Below are positions 16,856 to 29,754 of a DNA stretch of 64,000 nucleotides, piece after piece. Below the pieces are notes generated by a model. The model made no database searches and was not told where the DNA came from. It was given only the letters and a program-made list of their open reading frames with translations. Position 1 is the stretch's first letter, and each line of letters begins with the position of its first letter. The stretch spans positions 88,916-152,915 of the forward strand of contig NZ_SUGA01000011.1 in the NCBI RefSeq assembly GCF_004963255.1, written 5' to 3'. Source of the DNA: Mesorhizobium sp. Lineage in GTDB: Bacteria; Pseudomonadota; Alphaproteobacteria; Rhizobiales; Rhizobiaceae. The position numbers and the translations under genes were made by a program.

Positions 16856-18025
16856 ATGAAAGCCGAACAGATCGCTTCGGGCGCAAGCGCTGCCGAAAGC
16901 CCTGACCCGCGTGCCGATGCCAGGGCGGACATACGCCTGATGCGGTCGCTGGTGATCGGGATCTTCATTCTGATGACGGCGGCGGCGCTATACTTCGCCC
17001 GCGCCTTCTTCATGCCGGTGATGCTTGCCTTCCTGCTGGCGCTGACGCTGACGCCGATCGTGCGCTTTCTGAGAAAGCACGGGATCCCCGAAGTAGTGTC
17101 GGCGACGCTGCTGGTGCTGCTGTCGATCTTCATTTTCACCGCCGCCGGCTATCTGCTCAGCGGCCCGGTTATCGACCTCATCAACAACTCCTATTCGATC
17201 GGCCAGCAGCTGACCGAGCGGCTGGCGCCGTTCAGGCGGCCGCTCGAACGAATGATGGACCTCGCGCATCAACTGGAAGCGCTGACCGAGACCTCGCAGG
17301 AGCCCGGCCTGCAGCGGATCGCGGTGGCGCCTTCCGGCATCCTCTCCACCGCGGCCAGCAACATCCTGGAAGCAGGCACCGCGATCACCATCGTCTTCGT
17401 GCTCTCGCTGTTCCTGCTCGCCTCCGGCACATTGTTCTACGAGAAGATCGTCCAATCCTTCGCCAGCATGACGCAGAAGAAGCGGGCGTTGCGCGTCGTC
17501 TATGACGTCGAGCGCGAGATTTCGCACTATCTGCTCACGGTCTCGATCATCAATGTCAGTCTCGGCACGGTGATCGGGTTGGGCCTCTGGGGGCTCGGCA
17601 TGCCCAACCCATTGGTGTGGGGGGCGATGGCGGCCTTGCTCAATTTCCTGCCCTATGTCGGCGCGCTGATGACCTTCCTGATCGTCGCCGTCATTGCGCT
17701 GATCAGCTTCGACACGATCGCCTATGCGCTCTTGGCGCCGGCCTTCGTGGTGCTGTGCGACATTATCGAAGGCCAGTTCGTGACGCCGATGGTGGTCGGG
17801 CGACGCCTCGAGATCAACGCCGTGGCGATTTTCATCGCCATCGCCTTCTGGTCATGGCTGTGGGGCTTCGTCGGCGCGCTGATGGCGGTGCCGTTGCTGG
17901 TCGTCATCAAGGTGTTTTGCGATCATTTCGAAAGCCTGAGCCCGTTCGGCAATTTCCTGGCGGCGCAGCAAACAACTGTCGTCGATGACGCGCCGGCCGA
18001 GAACAACCACAACCAAGCAGCCTGA
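16856..18025 (+). CDS. AI-2E-family (PerM/YdiK) membrane transporter
   Basis: 389 residues with about eight transmembrane helices. The N-terminal pair (SLVIGIFILMTAAALYFA and MPVMLAFLLALTLTPIV) is followed by a long soluble segment and a C-terminal helix cluster with family motifs NPLVWGAMAALLNFLPYVG and EGQFVTPMVVGRRLEINAV. The family includes TqsA (autoinducer-2 export) and sodium/proton antiporters, so the substrate is open. An AAGGGA ribosome site precedes ATG 16856. It is monocistronic as far as can be seen; the next gene starts 88 bases later. Confidence 0.9.
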   Translation: MKAEQIASGASAAESPDPRADARADIRLMRSLVIGIFILMTAAALYFARAFFMPVMLAFLLALTLTPIVRFLRKHGIPEVVSATLLVLLSIFIFTAAGYLLSGPVIDLINNSYSIGQQLTERLAPFRRPLERMMDLAHQLEALTETSQEPGLQRIAVAPSGILSTAASNILEAGTAITIVFVLSLFLLASGTLFYEKIVQSFASMTQKKRALRVVYDVEREISHYLLTVSIINVSLGTVIGLGLWGLGMPNPLVWGAMAALLNFLPYVGALMTFLIVAVIALISFDTIAYALLAPAFVVLCDIIEGQFVTPMVVGRRLEINAVAIFIAIAFWSWLWGFVGALMAVPLLVVIKVFCDHFESLSPFGNFLAAQQTTVVDDAPAENNHNQAA

Positions 18026-18113
18026 GGCTGGCCCAATTCCAAATCCCGGCCATTGTTTGCGACACCGGTGACCAGTGCCTATATCGGACCGGTCAAGCCG
18101 GACCCGTCCCCGA

Positions 18114-18935
18114 ATGAGCGACTTCGATCTCGATGGCTATTTCGCCCGCATCGGTTACGGCGGATCGGTCGAGGCTTCGCTCGCCACGCTGCGGGCGCTG
18201 CACGCCGCGCACCCCAGGGCTATCCCGTTCGAGAACATCGATGCCTTGATGGGCGTATCCGTCGGCCTCGACCTCGCTTCGCTGCAGGACAAGATTTTTG
18301 GCCAGGGCCGCGGCGGCTATTGCTTCGAGCACAATCTGATCTTCATGCACGCGCTTGACGCACTGGGCTTCACCGTCGGCGGGCTTGCCGCCCGCGTGCT
18401 GTGGGGCCAGCCGGATGACGCGGTCACCGCGCGCAGCCACATGCTGCTGCGCATCGAGCTTGGCGGCCGCACTTACATCACCGATGTCGGCTTTGGCGGC
18501 CTGACGCTGACGGCGCCGCTGCTTTTAGAAGCCGGGCTGGAGCAGCAGACGCCGCATGAGACCTTCCGCCTCGTCGAGACCGGCGGACAATTCCGCCTGC
18601 AGGCCGATATCGGCGGTGATTGGCGTACGCTCTACCACTTCGACCTGAGCCAGGCCTATGAGGTCGACTACCGGGTCGCCAGCCATTTTCTGTCGACGCA
18701 TCCGAGCTCGCATTTCCTGTCGACGCTGGTCGCCGCGCTGGCCCTGCCCGACCGGCGCTACGCGCTGCGCAACAACCGGCTGTCGACGTATCATGCCGGC
18801 GGCCGCAGCGAGCAACGCGAGATCGCCACGGCCGCCGAGCTCGCCGACGTGCTGGAGAACCAGCTCGCCATTGTCATTCCCGACCGCGCCGCCTTCGAGG
18901 CGAGGCTCAGGGAAAAACGCATCGTGGAGACCTGA
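18114..18935 (+). CDS. nat: Arylamine N-acetyltransferase
   Basis: 273 residues. The complete NAT catalytic triad is visible: Cys70 ([10 protein letters not shown]), His109 ([10 protein letters not shown]) and Asp124 (YITDVGFGG). These enzymes transfer acetyl from acetyl-CoA to arylamines and hydrazines. ATG 18114 is chosen because the family begins with [15 protein letters not shown]; an in-frame ATG at 18075 adds 13 unlikely residues. The downstream LLM-class gene starts four bases after the stop, so the two probably form an operon. Confidence 0.93.
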   Translation: MSDFDLDGYFARIGYGGSVEASLATLRALHAAHPRAIPFENIDALMGVSVGLDLASLQDKIFGQGRGGYCFEHNLIFMHALDALGFTVGGLAARVLWGQPDDAVTARSHMLLRIELGGRTYITDVGFGGLTLTAPLLLEAGLEQQTPHETFRLVETGGQFRLQADIGGDWRTLYHFDLSQAYEVDYRVASHFLSTHPSSHFLSTLVAALALPDRRYALRNNRLSTYHAGGRSEQREIATAAELADVLENQLAIVIPDRAAFEARLREKRIVET

Positions 18936-18939
18936 CCAA

Positions 18940-19938
18940 ATGACCGCCCTTTCGGTTCTCGACCTGTCGCCGATCACCCAAGGCAGCACCGCCTCGCAGT
19001 CGCTCGCCAATTCGCTCGACCTCGCCCGCCATGCCGAGCGCCTGGGCTACAAGCGCTACTGGCTGGCCGAGCACCACAACATGCCGGGCATTGCAAGCGC
19101 CGCGACGTCCGTCGTGATCGCGCATGTCGCCGGCGGCACCAAGTCGATTCGCGTCGGCGCCGGCGGCATCATGCTGCCCAACCATGCGCCGCTGGTGATC
19201 GCCGAGCAGTTCGGCACGCTGGCGGCGCTTTTTCCCGGCCGCATCGACCTCGGCCTCGGCCGGGCGCCCGGCACCGACATGCTGACCGCGCGGGCGCTGC
19301 GCCGCAACCTGGAGTCCGCCGACAATTTCCCGCAGGACGTGGTCGAGTTGATGGGCTATTTCCAGCCGGCCGAGGAAGGCCAGCGCATCCGCGCCGTACC
19401 CGGCGAGGGCCAGACCGTGCCGGTCTGGATCCTGGGCTCCAGCCTCTATGGCGCGCAGCTCGCAGCACTTCTCGGCCTGCCTTACGCCTTCGCCTCGCAT
19501 TTCGCGCCGGCCGAGCTCGACCACGCGCTCGAGGTTTATCGCACGCGCTTCCAGCCCTCCGCGCAGCTCGACAAGCCCTATGTCATGCTCGGCCTCAATG
19601 TCTCCGCCGCGCCGACGGATGCCGAGGCGAAGCTCTTGTTCAGCTCGCTGCAGCAGGCCTTCATCAATCTGCGCAGCGGCCGTCCGGGGCAATTGCCGCC
19701 GCCGGTCGAGAATTACGACCGCGATCTCGACCCGATGGCGAAAACCATGCTTGCCCAGGCGCTGTCCTGCGCCGTCGTCGGTTCGCCGGAGACGGTGCGC
19801 CAGGGCATCGACGCCTTCATCCGCCGCACCGGCGCAGACGAATTGATGGTGACGGCGCAGATCTTCGATCACGCGGCGCGCGTCCGCTCCTACGAGATTC
19901 TCGCCGATGTGCACAAATCGATGTCGAAGGCGGCATGA
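18940..19938 (+). CDS. LLM-class flavin-dependent oxidoreductase (MsnO8-like)
   Basis: 332 residues, luciferase-like barrel. Diagnostic segments are the opening [51 protein letters not shown] and [16 protein letters not shown], which place it in the MsnO8 subgroup. It would bind reduced FMN and oxidise an unknown small molecule. It follows nat by four bases and may act with it on amines or xenobiotics, though this is inference. The two LLM proteins of the window belong to different subgroups and are not recent duplicates. Confidence 0.92.
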   Translation: MTALSVLDLSPITQGSTASQSLANSLDLARHAERLGYKRYWLAEHHNMPGIASAATSVVIAHVAGGTKSIRVGAGGIMLPNHAPLVIAEQFGTLAALFPGRIDLGLGRAPGTDMLTARALRRNLESADNFPQDVVELMGYFQPAEEGQRIRAVPGEGQTVPVWILGSSLYGAQLAALLGLPYAFASHFAPAELDHALEVYRTRFQPSAQLDKPYVMLGLNVSAAPTDAEAKLLFSSLQQAFINLRSGRPGQLPPPVENYDRDLDPMAKTMLAQALSCAVVGSPETVRQGIDAFIRRTGADELMVTAQIFDHAARVRSYEILADVHKSMSKAA

Positions 19939-20012
19939 TCGCGCAGTCACTTTTGCCTGACACATTGGTCTGTTAAGGGCGCGCAGATGTCCCTCTCAGC
20001 CAAGAGTCCCCG

Positions 20013-20813
20013 GTGACCAAAGATCTTGACGACCGTATGCATTTTGCCATCGACCTGGCGCGGCGCGCCGGCGAGCTGGGGCTGAAATATTTCCGCGACC
20101 TCGACAATCTGACCGTCGAGAGCAAGGGTCATCAGGACCTGGTTTCGGAAGCCGACCGCGAGGTCGAGCTGTTCATCCGCGCGGCGATCGCCGAGGCCTA
20201 TCCGCAAGACGGCATCGTCGGCGAGGAGCACGCGGCGGTTACCGGAACGACCGGCCATGTCTGGGTGATCGACCCGATCGACGGCACCGCCAATTTCGTG
20301 CGCGGCATTCCCGCCTGGTGCGTGGTGATCGCCTGCGCCAGGGACGGCGAGACGGCGGTCGGCGTCATCCATGAGCCTTCGACCGACGAGACGTTCTACG
20401 GCCGCCTGGGCGGCGGCGCCTTCCTCAACGGCAAGCCGATCAAGACCAGCAATGCGGCGTCGCTTTCCGACGGCGCCGTCGGCACCGGGCTTTCCAACCG
20501 CGCCTCGACCAAGAATGTCGTCATTCTCATCAGCCTGATCATGGCGGAGGGCGGCGTCTTCTACCGCAATGCTTCCGGAGCGCTGATGCTTGCCTATGCG
20601 GCGTCCGGCCGGCTGCTCGGCTATGCCGAGGAGCACATGAACGCCTGGGATTGCCTCGCCGGCATGCTGCTGGTCGAAGAGGCCGGCGGCACGGTGCTCA
20701 GAGCGGATCCGAAGACTGTGGTCGGCCAGGGCACGCAGGTCATCGCCGGCGGCAAGCGCATCTTCCCGAGATTGCAGGCGCTGTGCGCGGAGGCCTTCGA
20801 ACCTACGCACTGA
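20013..20813 (+). CDS. Inositol monophosphatase family protein
   Basis: About 266 residues. The Mg-dependent phosphatase motifs are present: DLVSEADRE, GEEHAAV (metal Glu), WVIDPIDGTANFVRG (metal Asp residues) and WDCLAGMLLVEEAGG (metal Asp). The family covers inositol-1-phosphatase, 3'(2')-phosphoadenosine and histidinol-phosphate phosphatases; which applies is unclear. GTG 20013 is used; ATG 20037 is a possible shorter start. Its 3' end overlaps the convergent LacI-type regulator by 11 bases. Proximity to a sugar importer could hint at sugar-phosphate metabolism, but the convergent layout does not force that. Confidence 0.88.
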   Translation: MTKDLDDRMHFAIDLARRAGELGLKYFRDLDNLTVESKGHQDLVSEADREVELFIRAAIAEAYPQDGIVGEEHAAVTGTTGHVWVIDPIDGTANFVRGIPAWCVVIACARDGETAVGVIHEPSTDETFYGRLGGGAFLNGKPIKTSNAASLSDGAVGTGLSNRASTKNVVILISLIMAEGGVFYRNASGALMLAYAASGRLLGYAEEHMNAWDCLAGMLLVEEAGGTVLRADPKTVVGQGTQVIAGGKRIFPRLQALCAEAFEPTH

Positions 20814-21870
20814 CGCTCTGCGCGACCGCGCCCAGCGGCCGGCAGGAATTGCGGATCATCAGCCGGCCCTTCAGCACCAGCTTGCGCGGCGGCGCGTCGC
20901 GGTTGCCGGCCAGTCGGTCGAGCAGGAGGTTCGCCGCCTGCTCGCCGATCGCCTGCACCGGCTGCGCCACCGTGGTCAGCTGCGGCACGAACACGTCCGA
21001 CCAGGGAAAATCGTCGAAGCAGGCGACCGAAATGTCCTCGGGGCAAGAGAGGCCGATGTCGCGGATCGCCTTCATCGTGCCGATCACCATCGGGTTGTTG
21101 GCCGAGAAGATCGCGCTTGGCCGGTCGTGCAGCGACAAGAGCTGCATGGTCGCGTTGTAGCCGTCGATCTCGTGGAAATTGCCGGAGCGTATGAGCTCCT
21201 CCGCCACAGGCAAGCCGGCCGCCTGCAGCGCCTCGCGGTAGCCGATCATGCGGTCATGCATGGGGGATATGTCGGAGGTGCCGGTGATGTAGCCGATGCG
21301 GCGATGGCCAAGATGGATCAGATAGGTGACGGCGTCGAACACGGCGCGCTGGTTGTCCAGCACCACCGCGTCGGTATCGACGCCTTCGCAGAGACGGTCG
21401 AGCAGCACCACCGGCACATTGGCGTCCTCGACGATGCTCTTCAGGATGCCGCCATCGCCGACGCGCGCCACGATCAGCCCGTCGACCATGCGGTCGAGCA
21501 AAAGACGTATCTGCTCGTCCTGCGTGTTCAGATCCTCGTCGGTACAGCACAGCATGACGGCATAGCCGGCGCGGTCGAAGGCCTGCTGGATGACCGAGAC
21601 GACGTCGGTGAAGAACGGGTTGGTGATGTGCGGCACGGTGAGGCCGATGGTGCGCGTTGTGCCCATTTTCAGGCTGCGGGCAATGGCGTTGCGCTTGTAG
21701 CCGATGTCGCGGATCGCCTGCTCGATGCGTTGCGTAAGCTCGGGACTGACGGTGGCGGTACCGTTGAGCAATGCAGAGACGGTGGCCACGGACACACGCG
21801 CCGCCTCAGCCACATGTAGCATGGTCGGCGCCGTGGATTTCCGCTGTTTTTTCCGCCCTGACGCCATCAT
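20803..21870 (-). CDS. LacI-family transcriptional regulator
   Basis: About 355 residues from ATG 21870 (21867 also possible). The N-terminal LacI helix-turn-helix and hinge are LHVAEAARVSVATVSALLNG and ELTQRIEQAIRDIGYKRNAIARSLK. A periplasmic-binding-protein-like effector domain follows (GLTVPHITNPFFTDVV, VVLLDRLCEGVDTDAVVLDN, HRRIGYITGTSD). It is divergent from the sugar ABC importer, and an identical TTCGAAACGTTTAG word lies in front of both, so it probably represses the importer and itself until a sugar binds. A longer in-frame start exists at 21948 but would run through the operator. Confidence 0.93.
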   Translation of the reverse strand: MMASGRKKQRKSTAPTMLHVAEAARVSVATVSALLNGTATVSPELTQRIEQAIRDIGYKRNAIARSLKMGTTRTIGLTVPHITNPFFTDVVSVIQQAFDRAGYAVMLCCTDEDLNTQDEQIRLLLDRMVDGLIVARVGDGGILKSIVEDANVPVVLLDRLCEGVDTDAVVLDNQRAVFDAVTYLIHLGHRRIGYITGTSDISPMHDRMIGYREALQAAGLPVAEELIRSGNFHEIDGYNATMQLLSLHDRPSAIFSANNPMVIGTMKAIRDIGLSCPEDISVACFDDFPWSDVFVPQLTTVAQPVQAIGEQAANLLLDRLAGNRDAPPRKLVLKGRLMIRNSCRPLGAVAQSVSA

Positions 21871-21871
21871 T

Positions 21872-21885
21872 TTCGAAACGTTTAG
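21872..21885. promoter_or_regulatory. LacI-type operator upstream of the regulator gene
   Basis: TTCGAAACGTTTAG with the palindromic core AAACGTTT (21876-21883), the classic LacI/GalR half-site arrangement. It lies immediately before the regulator's ATG, consistent with autoregulation. The same 14-mer recurs at 21979-21992. Confidence 0.75.
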
Positions 21886-21970
21886 CCGCCCATCTTTGAC
21901 TGAACCTACGTAAAGCCGCCATTTTCCGCAAGAATTGAAATGCATCAATCCTAAGCAACCAGATAGGCGC

Positions 21971-22002
21971 TTGACACGTTCGAAACGTTTAGATTAGCGT
22001 TT
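21971..22002 (+). promoter_or_regulatory. Importer promoter with LacI operator in the spacer
   Basis: TTGACA at 21971-21976 is a consensus -35 box. The operator word TTCGAAACGTTTAG (core 21983-21990) lies directly downstream, in the -35/-10 spacer, so a bound repressor would block RNA polymerase. The -10 box is poorly conserved (TTAGCG or overlapping AT-rich bases near 21994). The first importer ATG is at 22041. Confidence 0.68.
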
Positions 22003-22040
22003 GGGCGATAGAAGACGACGGAGGGAGGCCGTCCTTTGTC

Positions 22041-23617
22041 ATGCAGCGCGCGGATTCCATAACGACTGGCAATGCGGCTGCCGATGGTCCCGCCGTCGTC
22101 CTCAGCGCGACCAGCATCTCCAAGCGATTTGGCGGCATCACTGCGCTGTCCGATGTGAGCCTGGACCTCAGGCCCGGCGAAGTGCATGCGCTGATGGGCG
22201 AGAACGGCGCCGGCAAGTCGACGCTGATGAAGATCCTCTCGGGCGTCTATACCGACTACGAAGGCACTGTCGCCATCGACGACCAGGCGGTCCGTTTCGC
22301 CGGCGTTCGCGACGCCGAGGACGCCGGCATCGCCATGATCCATCAGGAGCTCAACCTCGTCCCCGAGCTCAGCGTCGCCGACAACATCTTCCTCGGCCGC
22401 GAGAAGCTGATCGCCGGGCTGGTGGTGGACCGCAAGGCGAGCAGCCGCGCGGCAAAAGCGTTGTTGCAGCGTCTCGGCATCGAGCTCGATCCGGAAGCGC
22501 GCGTCGGCCGGCTCAGGGTCGGCGAGCAGCAGCTGGTGGAGATCGCCAAGGCGCTGTCGAAATCGGCGCGCATCCTGATCATGGACGAGCCGACCTCGGC
22601 GCTGTCGCCGGCCGAGTGCGAGCGACTGTTCCGCATCATCCGCCAGCTTGCGGCAAGCAGCGTCGCCATCGTCTACATCTCGCACCGCATCGACGAGGTC
22701 ATGCATCTGGCGAGCCGGGTGACGGTGCTGCGCGACGGGCGTCACGTGCTGACCAACGACATGGCGGCGCTGAACGAAGACGCCATTATCTCGGCCATGG
22801 TCGGCCGCGATCTTATGGCGTCCTCCGATCATCAGCGCGGCGCCGGCGGTAAGGCGGTGCTGTCGGTCAGCGACCTGTCGCTGTCGAAGCCGGACCGGCA
22901 TGGCTGGCGCAGCGTGATCGAGGGCGTGAGCTTCGATCTTTCGGCGGGCGAAATCCTCGGCATAGGCGGGCTGCTGGGTTCCGGCCGCACCGAAATCCTG
23001 GAAGCGATCTTCGGCTCCAGCGACGGCCGCACGGGCGGCGAGATCAAGCTCGACGGCGCGCCGGTCGAGATCGGCTCGCCGCGCGAGGCGCGCCGGCTGG
23101 GCATTGCCTTGGTCACCGAGGACCGCAAGACGCAAGGCCTGCATCTCACGGCCTCGATCACCGACAATGTCGCGCTGCCGCTGGTCGGCGCGCTGGCGCG
23201 CTTCGGCCTGCGCTCGCGCTCGGGCGAGCAAGGCCTGGCGCGCGAAGCGGTGAGCGCGCTCGGCATACGCTGCGAGAGCATCGAGCAGGCCGCCGGCACG
23301 CTGTCGGGCGGCAACCAGCAGAAGGTGGTGATCGGCAAATGGCTGGCGACGCGGCCGCGCGTGCTCCTGCTCGACGAGCCGACGCGCGGCATCGATGTCG
23401 GCGCCAAGCGCGAAATCTACGACCTCATCTTCAAGCTCGCCGGCGACGGTCTGGCGATCGCCGTGATCAGCTCGGAACTCCCCGAGCTCCTGCATCTGGC
23501 CGACCGCATCCTGGTCATGGCGGAGGGCCGCCAGCGCGGCATCCTGTCCCGGACCGAAGCCAGCGAGGAGGCGATCATGCGGCTTGCCGCGCCCAGAAGG
23601 ACCGCGAGACCTGCCGC

Positions 23618-23621
<4 letters not shown>
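22041..23621 (+). CDS. Sugar ABC importer, duplicated ATP-binding protein (RbsA/MglA type)
   Basis: 526 residues with two fused ABC domains. The first has Walker A GENGAGKST, LRVGEQQLVEIAKAL and Walker B ILIMDEPTSALS. The second has the degenerate Walker A typical of this class (GGLLGSGRTE), TLSGGNQQKVVIGKWL and LLLDEPTRGIDVG. It energises import through the permease encoded downstream, with which it overlaps by four bases. The class serves pentoses, galactose, ribose, inositol and similar sugars. Regulation by the divergent LacI protein is supported by the operator in the promoter. Confidence 0.95.
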
Positions 23622-24913
<1,292 letters not shown>

Positions 24914-24931
24914 TCCGGAGGAAACAGGACC

Positions 24932-25900
24932 ATGAAACGACGTGAAATGCTGAAGCTCGCCACTTTCGCGGCGGCACTTCTGACGACCACCGCTCTTCTG
25001 TCTGGCAACCATGCCTTTGCCCAGGACAAGAAGTGGAAGATCGGCTTCTCGCAGGTGACGACCATCGAACCCTGGCGCGCCCAGTTCAACAAGGACATCA
25101 TCGCCGAGGCCGCCAAGCATCCGGAAGTCGAGCTGATCATCACCGACGGCGAGGACAAGACCGAGAAGCAGGTCGCCGACGTCGAGAACCTGATCCGCCA
25201 GGAGGTCGACGCGCTGCTGGTGTCGCCGAAGGAATCGGCCGGCCTCACCGGCGTCGTGCAGCAGGCGATCGACGCCAAGATCCCGGTCTTCGTGCTCGAC
25301 CGCAACGTCGACACCAAGGACTACACGCAGTTCGTCGGCGGCGACAACAAGCTGATCGGCCGGGCTGCCGGCGAATATGCCGTCGAGCTCCTAGGCGGCA
25401 AGGGCAAGGCCGCCGGCAACGTCGTGGAGATCTGGGGCGGCATGGGCACCCAACCGGCGCATGACCGCCATGACGGTTTCCATGAGTTCACCGACAAGGA
25501 GCCGGGCATCAAGTATCTGCTCGACCAGCAGTCGGGCGACTGGAAGCAGGACCAGGCCTACAACATCATGGCCAACGCGCTGAAGACCAACGAGAAGATC
25601 GACCTCGTCTACGGCCACAACGACCCGATGGCCTATGGCGCCTATCTCGCGGCCAAGGATGTCGGGCGCGAGAAGGACATAAAGTTCATCGGCATCGACG
25701 GCCTGCCCAACGAAGGCGTGCAGATGGTGAACAAGGGCGAGCTGACGGCGACCTTCACCTATGTCACGCCGGGCGCCGAGGGCCTGCGCCAGGCGATCAA
25801 GTTCCTCAACGGCGAGAAGGTCGAGAAGACCATCACGCTGCCGACGGAAAGGATCACCAAGGAGAACGCCGCCAAGATCCTCAAGGACAACGGGCTCTAA
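24932..25900 (+). CDS. Periplasmic sugar-binding protein of the ABC importer
   Basis: 322 residues. It has a clear signal peptide (MKRREMLKLATFAAALLTTT, cleavage after HAFA, residue ~30) and a type I periplasmic binding domain. Segments such as IGFSQVTTIEPWRAQFN, VFVLDRNVDTKDYTQFVGGD, VYGHNDPMAYGAYLAAKDVG and GIDGLPNEGVQMV resemble the galactofuranose-binding protein YtfQ more than ribose-binding RbsB, so a furanose or other aldose is plausible but unproven. A strong GGAGG ribosome site precedes the ATG, in line with high expression of binding proteins. A strong terminator follows directly. Confidence 0.94.
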   Translation: MKRREMLKLATFAAALLTTTALLSGNHAFAQDKKWKIGFSQVTTIEPWRAQFNKDIIAEAAKHPEVELIITDGEDKTEKQVADVENLIRQEVDALLVSPKESAGLTGVVQQAIDAKIPVFVLDRNVDTKDYTQFVGGDNKLIGRAAGEYAVELLGGKGKAAGNVVEIWGGMGTQPAHDRHDGFHEFTDKEPGIKYLLDQQSGDWKQDQAYNIMANALKTNEKIDLVYGHNDPMAYGAYLAAKDVGREKDIKFIGIDGLPNEGVQMVNKGELTATFTYVTPGAEGLRQAIKFLNGEKVEKTITLPTERITKENAAKILKDNGL

Positions 25901-25906
25901 GTCCGG

Positions 25907-25938
25907 AACCCTGCCGGGCCACGCGCCCGGCAGGGTTT
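25907..25938 (+). terminator. Strong Rho-independent terminator of the importer operon
   Basis: AACCCTGCCGGG pairs perfectly with CCCGGCAGGGTT across a seven-base loop and is followed by TTG. It begins six bases after the stop of the binding-protein gene. Confidence 0.85.
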
Positions 25939-26211
25939 TGCCCGAGCGCGAGGCGCTCCCCATTCCTTGCCGGCGGATGCGCGTAGCGTCGCCGAGACGC
26001 CGATTTTCCGGCCTTTCGCGACCGAAAGTCACGCCCGCCGAGGCAAGCGTTGCCCTCGCCGGATGACGGCTGCACGCACCGCCAGCGGCGCCACGTCCAA
26101 AAAAGCCAGCCGGAACAATGCAATAGCGCGGGCTCGCGCCCATCGCGCCGCTAAGCGCGGCGGATCGCCTCCCAAACCTTGCCCGAGACAATGAACAGCT
26201 TGCGCAGAATG
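25939..26211 (+). other. Intergenic region upstream of the dnaK promoter
   Basis: The gap between the importer terminator and dnaK is over 400 bases. This part is GC-rich with small inverted repeats (for example CGCCGCTAAGCGCGGCG near 26147-26163). No credible gene is seen. It may hold extra regulatory sites for dnaK. Confidence 0.4.
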
Positions 26212-26241
26212 CTTGCGCCCCGTATCGGCTGTTCTTATATA
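26212..26241 (+). promoter_or_regulatory. Candidate heat-shock (RpoH) promoter of dnaK
   Basis: CTTGCG (26212-26217), a 16-base spacer and CTTATATA (26234-26241) resemble alphaproteobacterial sigma-32 promoters (CTTG..., C-T-TAT-T/A-T). It lies about 120 bases before the dnaK ATG. The expected heat-shock control of dnaK supports the call; the exact start point is not visible. Confidence 0.55.
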
Positions 26242-26363
26242 CGCCCCAGCCGTCCCGGCCCCCGAAAACCGGTGACCAAGACGGGATTTCTTGTGAACAG
26301 GGGCTTTCGTCGGAACGCCTTTTGAAGGGTCCTGAGAGCCTGCTTAGAGGAGAGACTAGAACA

Positions 26364-28280
<1,917 letters not shown>

Positions 28281-28303
28281 GCCGGCTGATGGCGAATAAG
28301 TGC

Positions 28304-28333
28304 AAAAGCCCGGCGCAAAGCCGGGCTTTTTTG
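28304..28333 (+). terminator. Rho-independent terminator after dnaK
   Basis: AAAAGCCCGGC pairs with GCCGGGCTTTT around GCAAA, followed by TT. It is a perfect GC-rich stem with a T run 23 bases after the dnaK stop. Confidence 0.88.
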
Positions 28334-28482
28334 CAACCCCAATCGAAAAAGTGACGGAAAAACCCGGAGCGACCCTGGCTTGGCTCTAGCATCCGGGAAA
28401 CATCGCTCCTAAATCCAAGGCCATGCCGGCAAACGTCGCCAACAATGCTTGAAGACATTGAGCATCCGGACAGCGGGAAAAA

Positions 28483-29610
28483 ATGAAAGCTGATTTCTAC
28501 GAAACGCTGGGCGTGCAAAAAGGCGCCGACGAGAAGGAACTCAAGAGCGCTTTTCGCAAGCTCGCCATGCAGTTCCATCCCGACCGCAACCCCGGCGACC
28601 ATGCCTGCGAGCACAAGTTCAAGGAAATCAACGAAGCCTACGAGACGCTGAAGGATCCGCAGAAGCGCGCCGCCTATGACCGCTTCGGCCACGCCGCCTT
28701 CGAGGGCGGCATGAACGGCGCCGCGCACGGCTTCGGTGCCGGCGGCTTCGCCGACATCTTCGAGGATATTTTCGGCGACATGATGGGCGGCCGCCAGCGC
28801 CGCTCGTCGGGTGGCCGCGAACGCGGCGCCGACCTGCGCTACAACATGGAAATCACGCTGGAAGAGGCCTTTTCCGGCAAGACCGCGCAGATCCACGTGC
28901 CGGCTTCCATTTCCTGCTCGGAATGCTCCGGCAGCGGCGCCAAGCCCGGCACGCAGCCGGTGACCTGCTCGATGTGCCACGGCCACGGCAAGGTGCGCGC
29001 CACGCAAGGCTTCTTCTCGATCGAGCGCACCTGCCCGCAATGCCAGGGCCGCGGCCAGACGATCAAGGACCCCTGCCCGAAATGCGCTGGACAGGGCCGC
29101 GTCACCGAGGAGCGTTCGCTGTCGGTCAACATCCCGGCCGGCATCGAGGACGGCACCCGCATCCGGCTTGCCAATGAGGGCGAGGCCGGCCTGCGCGGCG
29201 GACCGTCCGGCGACCTTTACATTTTCCTGGCGGTGAAGCCGCACGAATTCTTCCAGCGCGACGGCGCCGACCTCTATTGCAAAGTGCCGATCTCGATGAC
29301 GACGGCCGCCCTTGGCGGCTCGTTCGAGGTCACCACGCTGGACGGCACGCAGACCAAGGTCAAAGTGCCGGAAGGCACCCAGAACGGCCGCCAGTTCCGC
29401 TTGAAGGGCAAGGGCATGCCGGTGCTGCGCCAGCCCAATGTCGGCGACCTCTACATCCAGACGGCGGTCGAGACGCCGCAGAATCTTTCGCGCCGCCAGC
29501 GCGAATTGCTGGAAGAATTCGAGCAGCTCTCCTCGAAGGACAACTCGCCTCAGTCGAGCGGCTTCTTCGCCCGCATGAAGGACTTCTTCGAGTCGTTCGG
29601 CGAAAACTGA
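28483..29610 (+). CDS. dnaJ: Molecular chaperone DnaJ (Hsp40)
   Basis: 375 residues. The J domain has the HPD motif at residues 32-34. A Gly/Phe-rich linker follows ([19 protein letters not shown]). The zinc domain has four CxxCxGxG repeats ([32 protein letters not shown]). The C-terminal peptide-binding domain contains [17 protein letters not shown]. It stimulates DnaK ATP hydrolysis and delivers clients. The usual dnaK-dnaJ order is kept, with a terminator between the two genes. Confidence 0.98.
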   Translation: MKADFYETLGVQKGADEKELKSAFRKLAMQFHPDRNPGDHACEHKFKEINEAYETLKDPQKRAAYDRFGHAAFEGGMNGAAHGFGAGGFADIFEDIFGDMMGGRQRRSSGGRERGADLRYNMEITLEEAFSGKTAQIHVPASISCSECSGSGAKPGTQPVTCSMCHGHGKVRATQGFFSIERTCPQCQGRGQTIKDPCPKCAGQGRVTEERSLSVNIPAGIEDGTRIRLANEGEAGLRGGPSGDLYIFLAVKPHEFFQRDGADLYCKVPISMTTAALGGSFEVTTLDGTQTKVKVPEGTQNGRQFRLKGKGMPVLRQPNVGDLYIQTAVETPQNLSRRQRELLEEFEQLSSKDNSPQSSGFFARMKDFFESFGEN

Positions 29611-29754
29611 TCGTCACGCCCCGCATTGCGCACGGCTTGGGAGGGGCGATCCGCTTCCCAAGCGTCATCAACATCTTATGCCAGCTTGACGCCTTGCCTT
29701 GTCCCCCCCACCTGCTAAGTAGCGGATCGGGGGCGAGCATTGAGGAGAGCTCTG

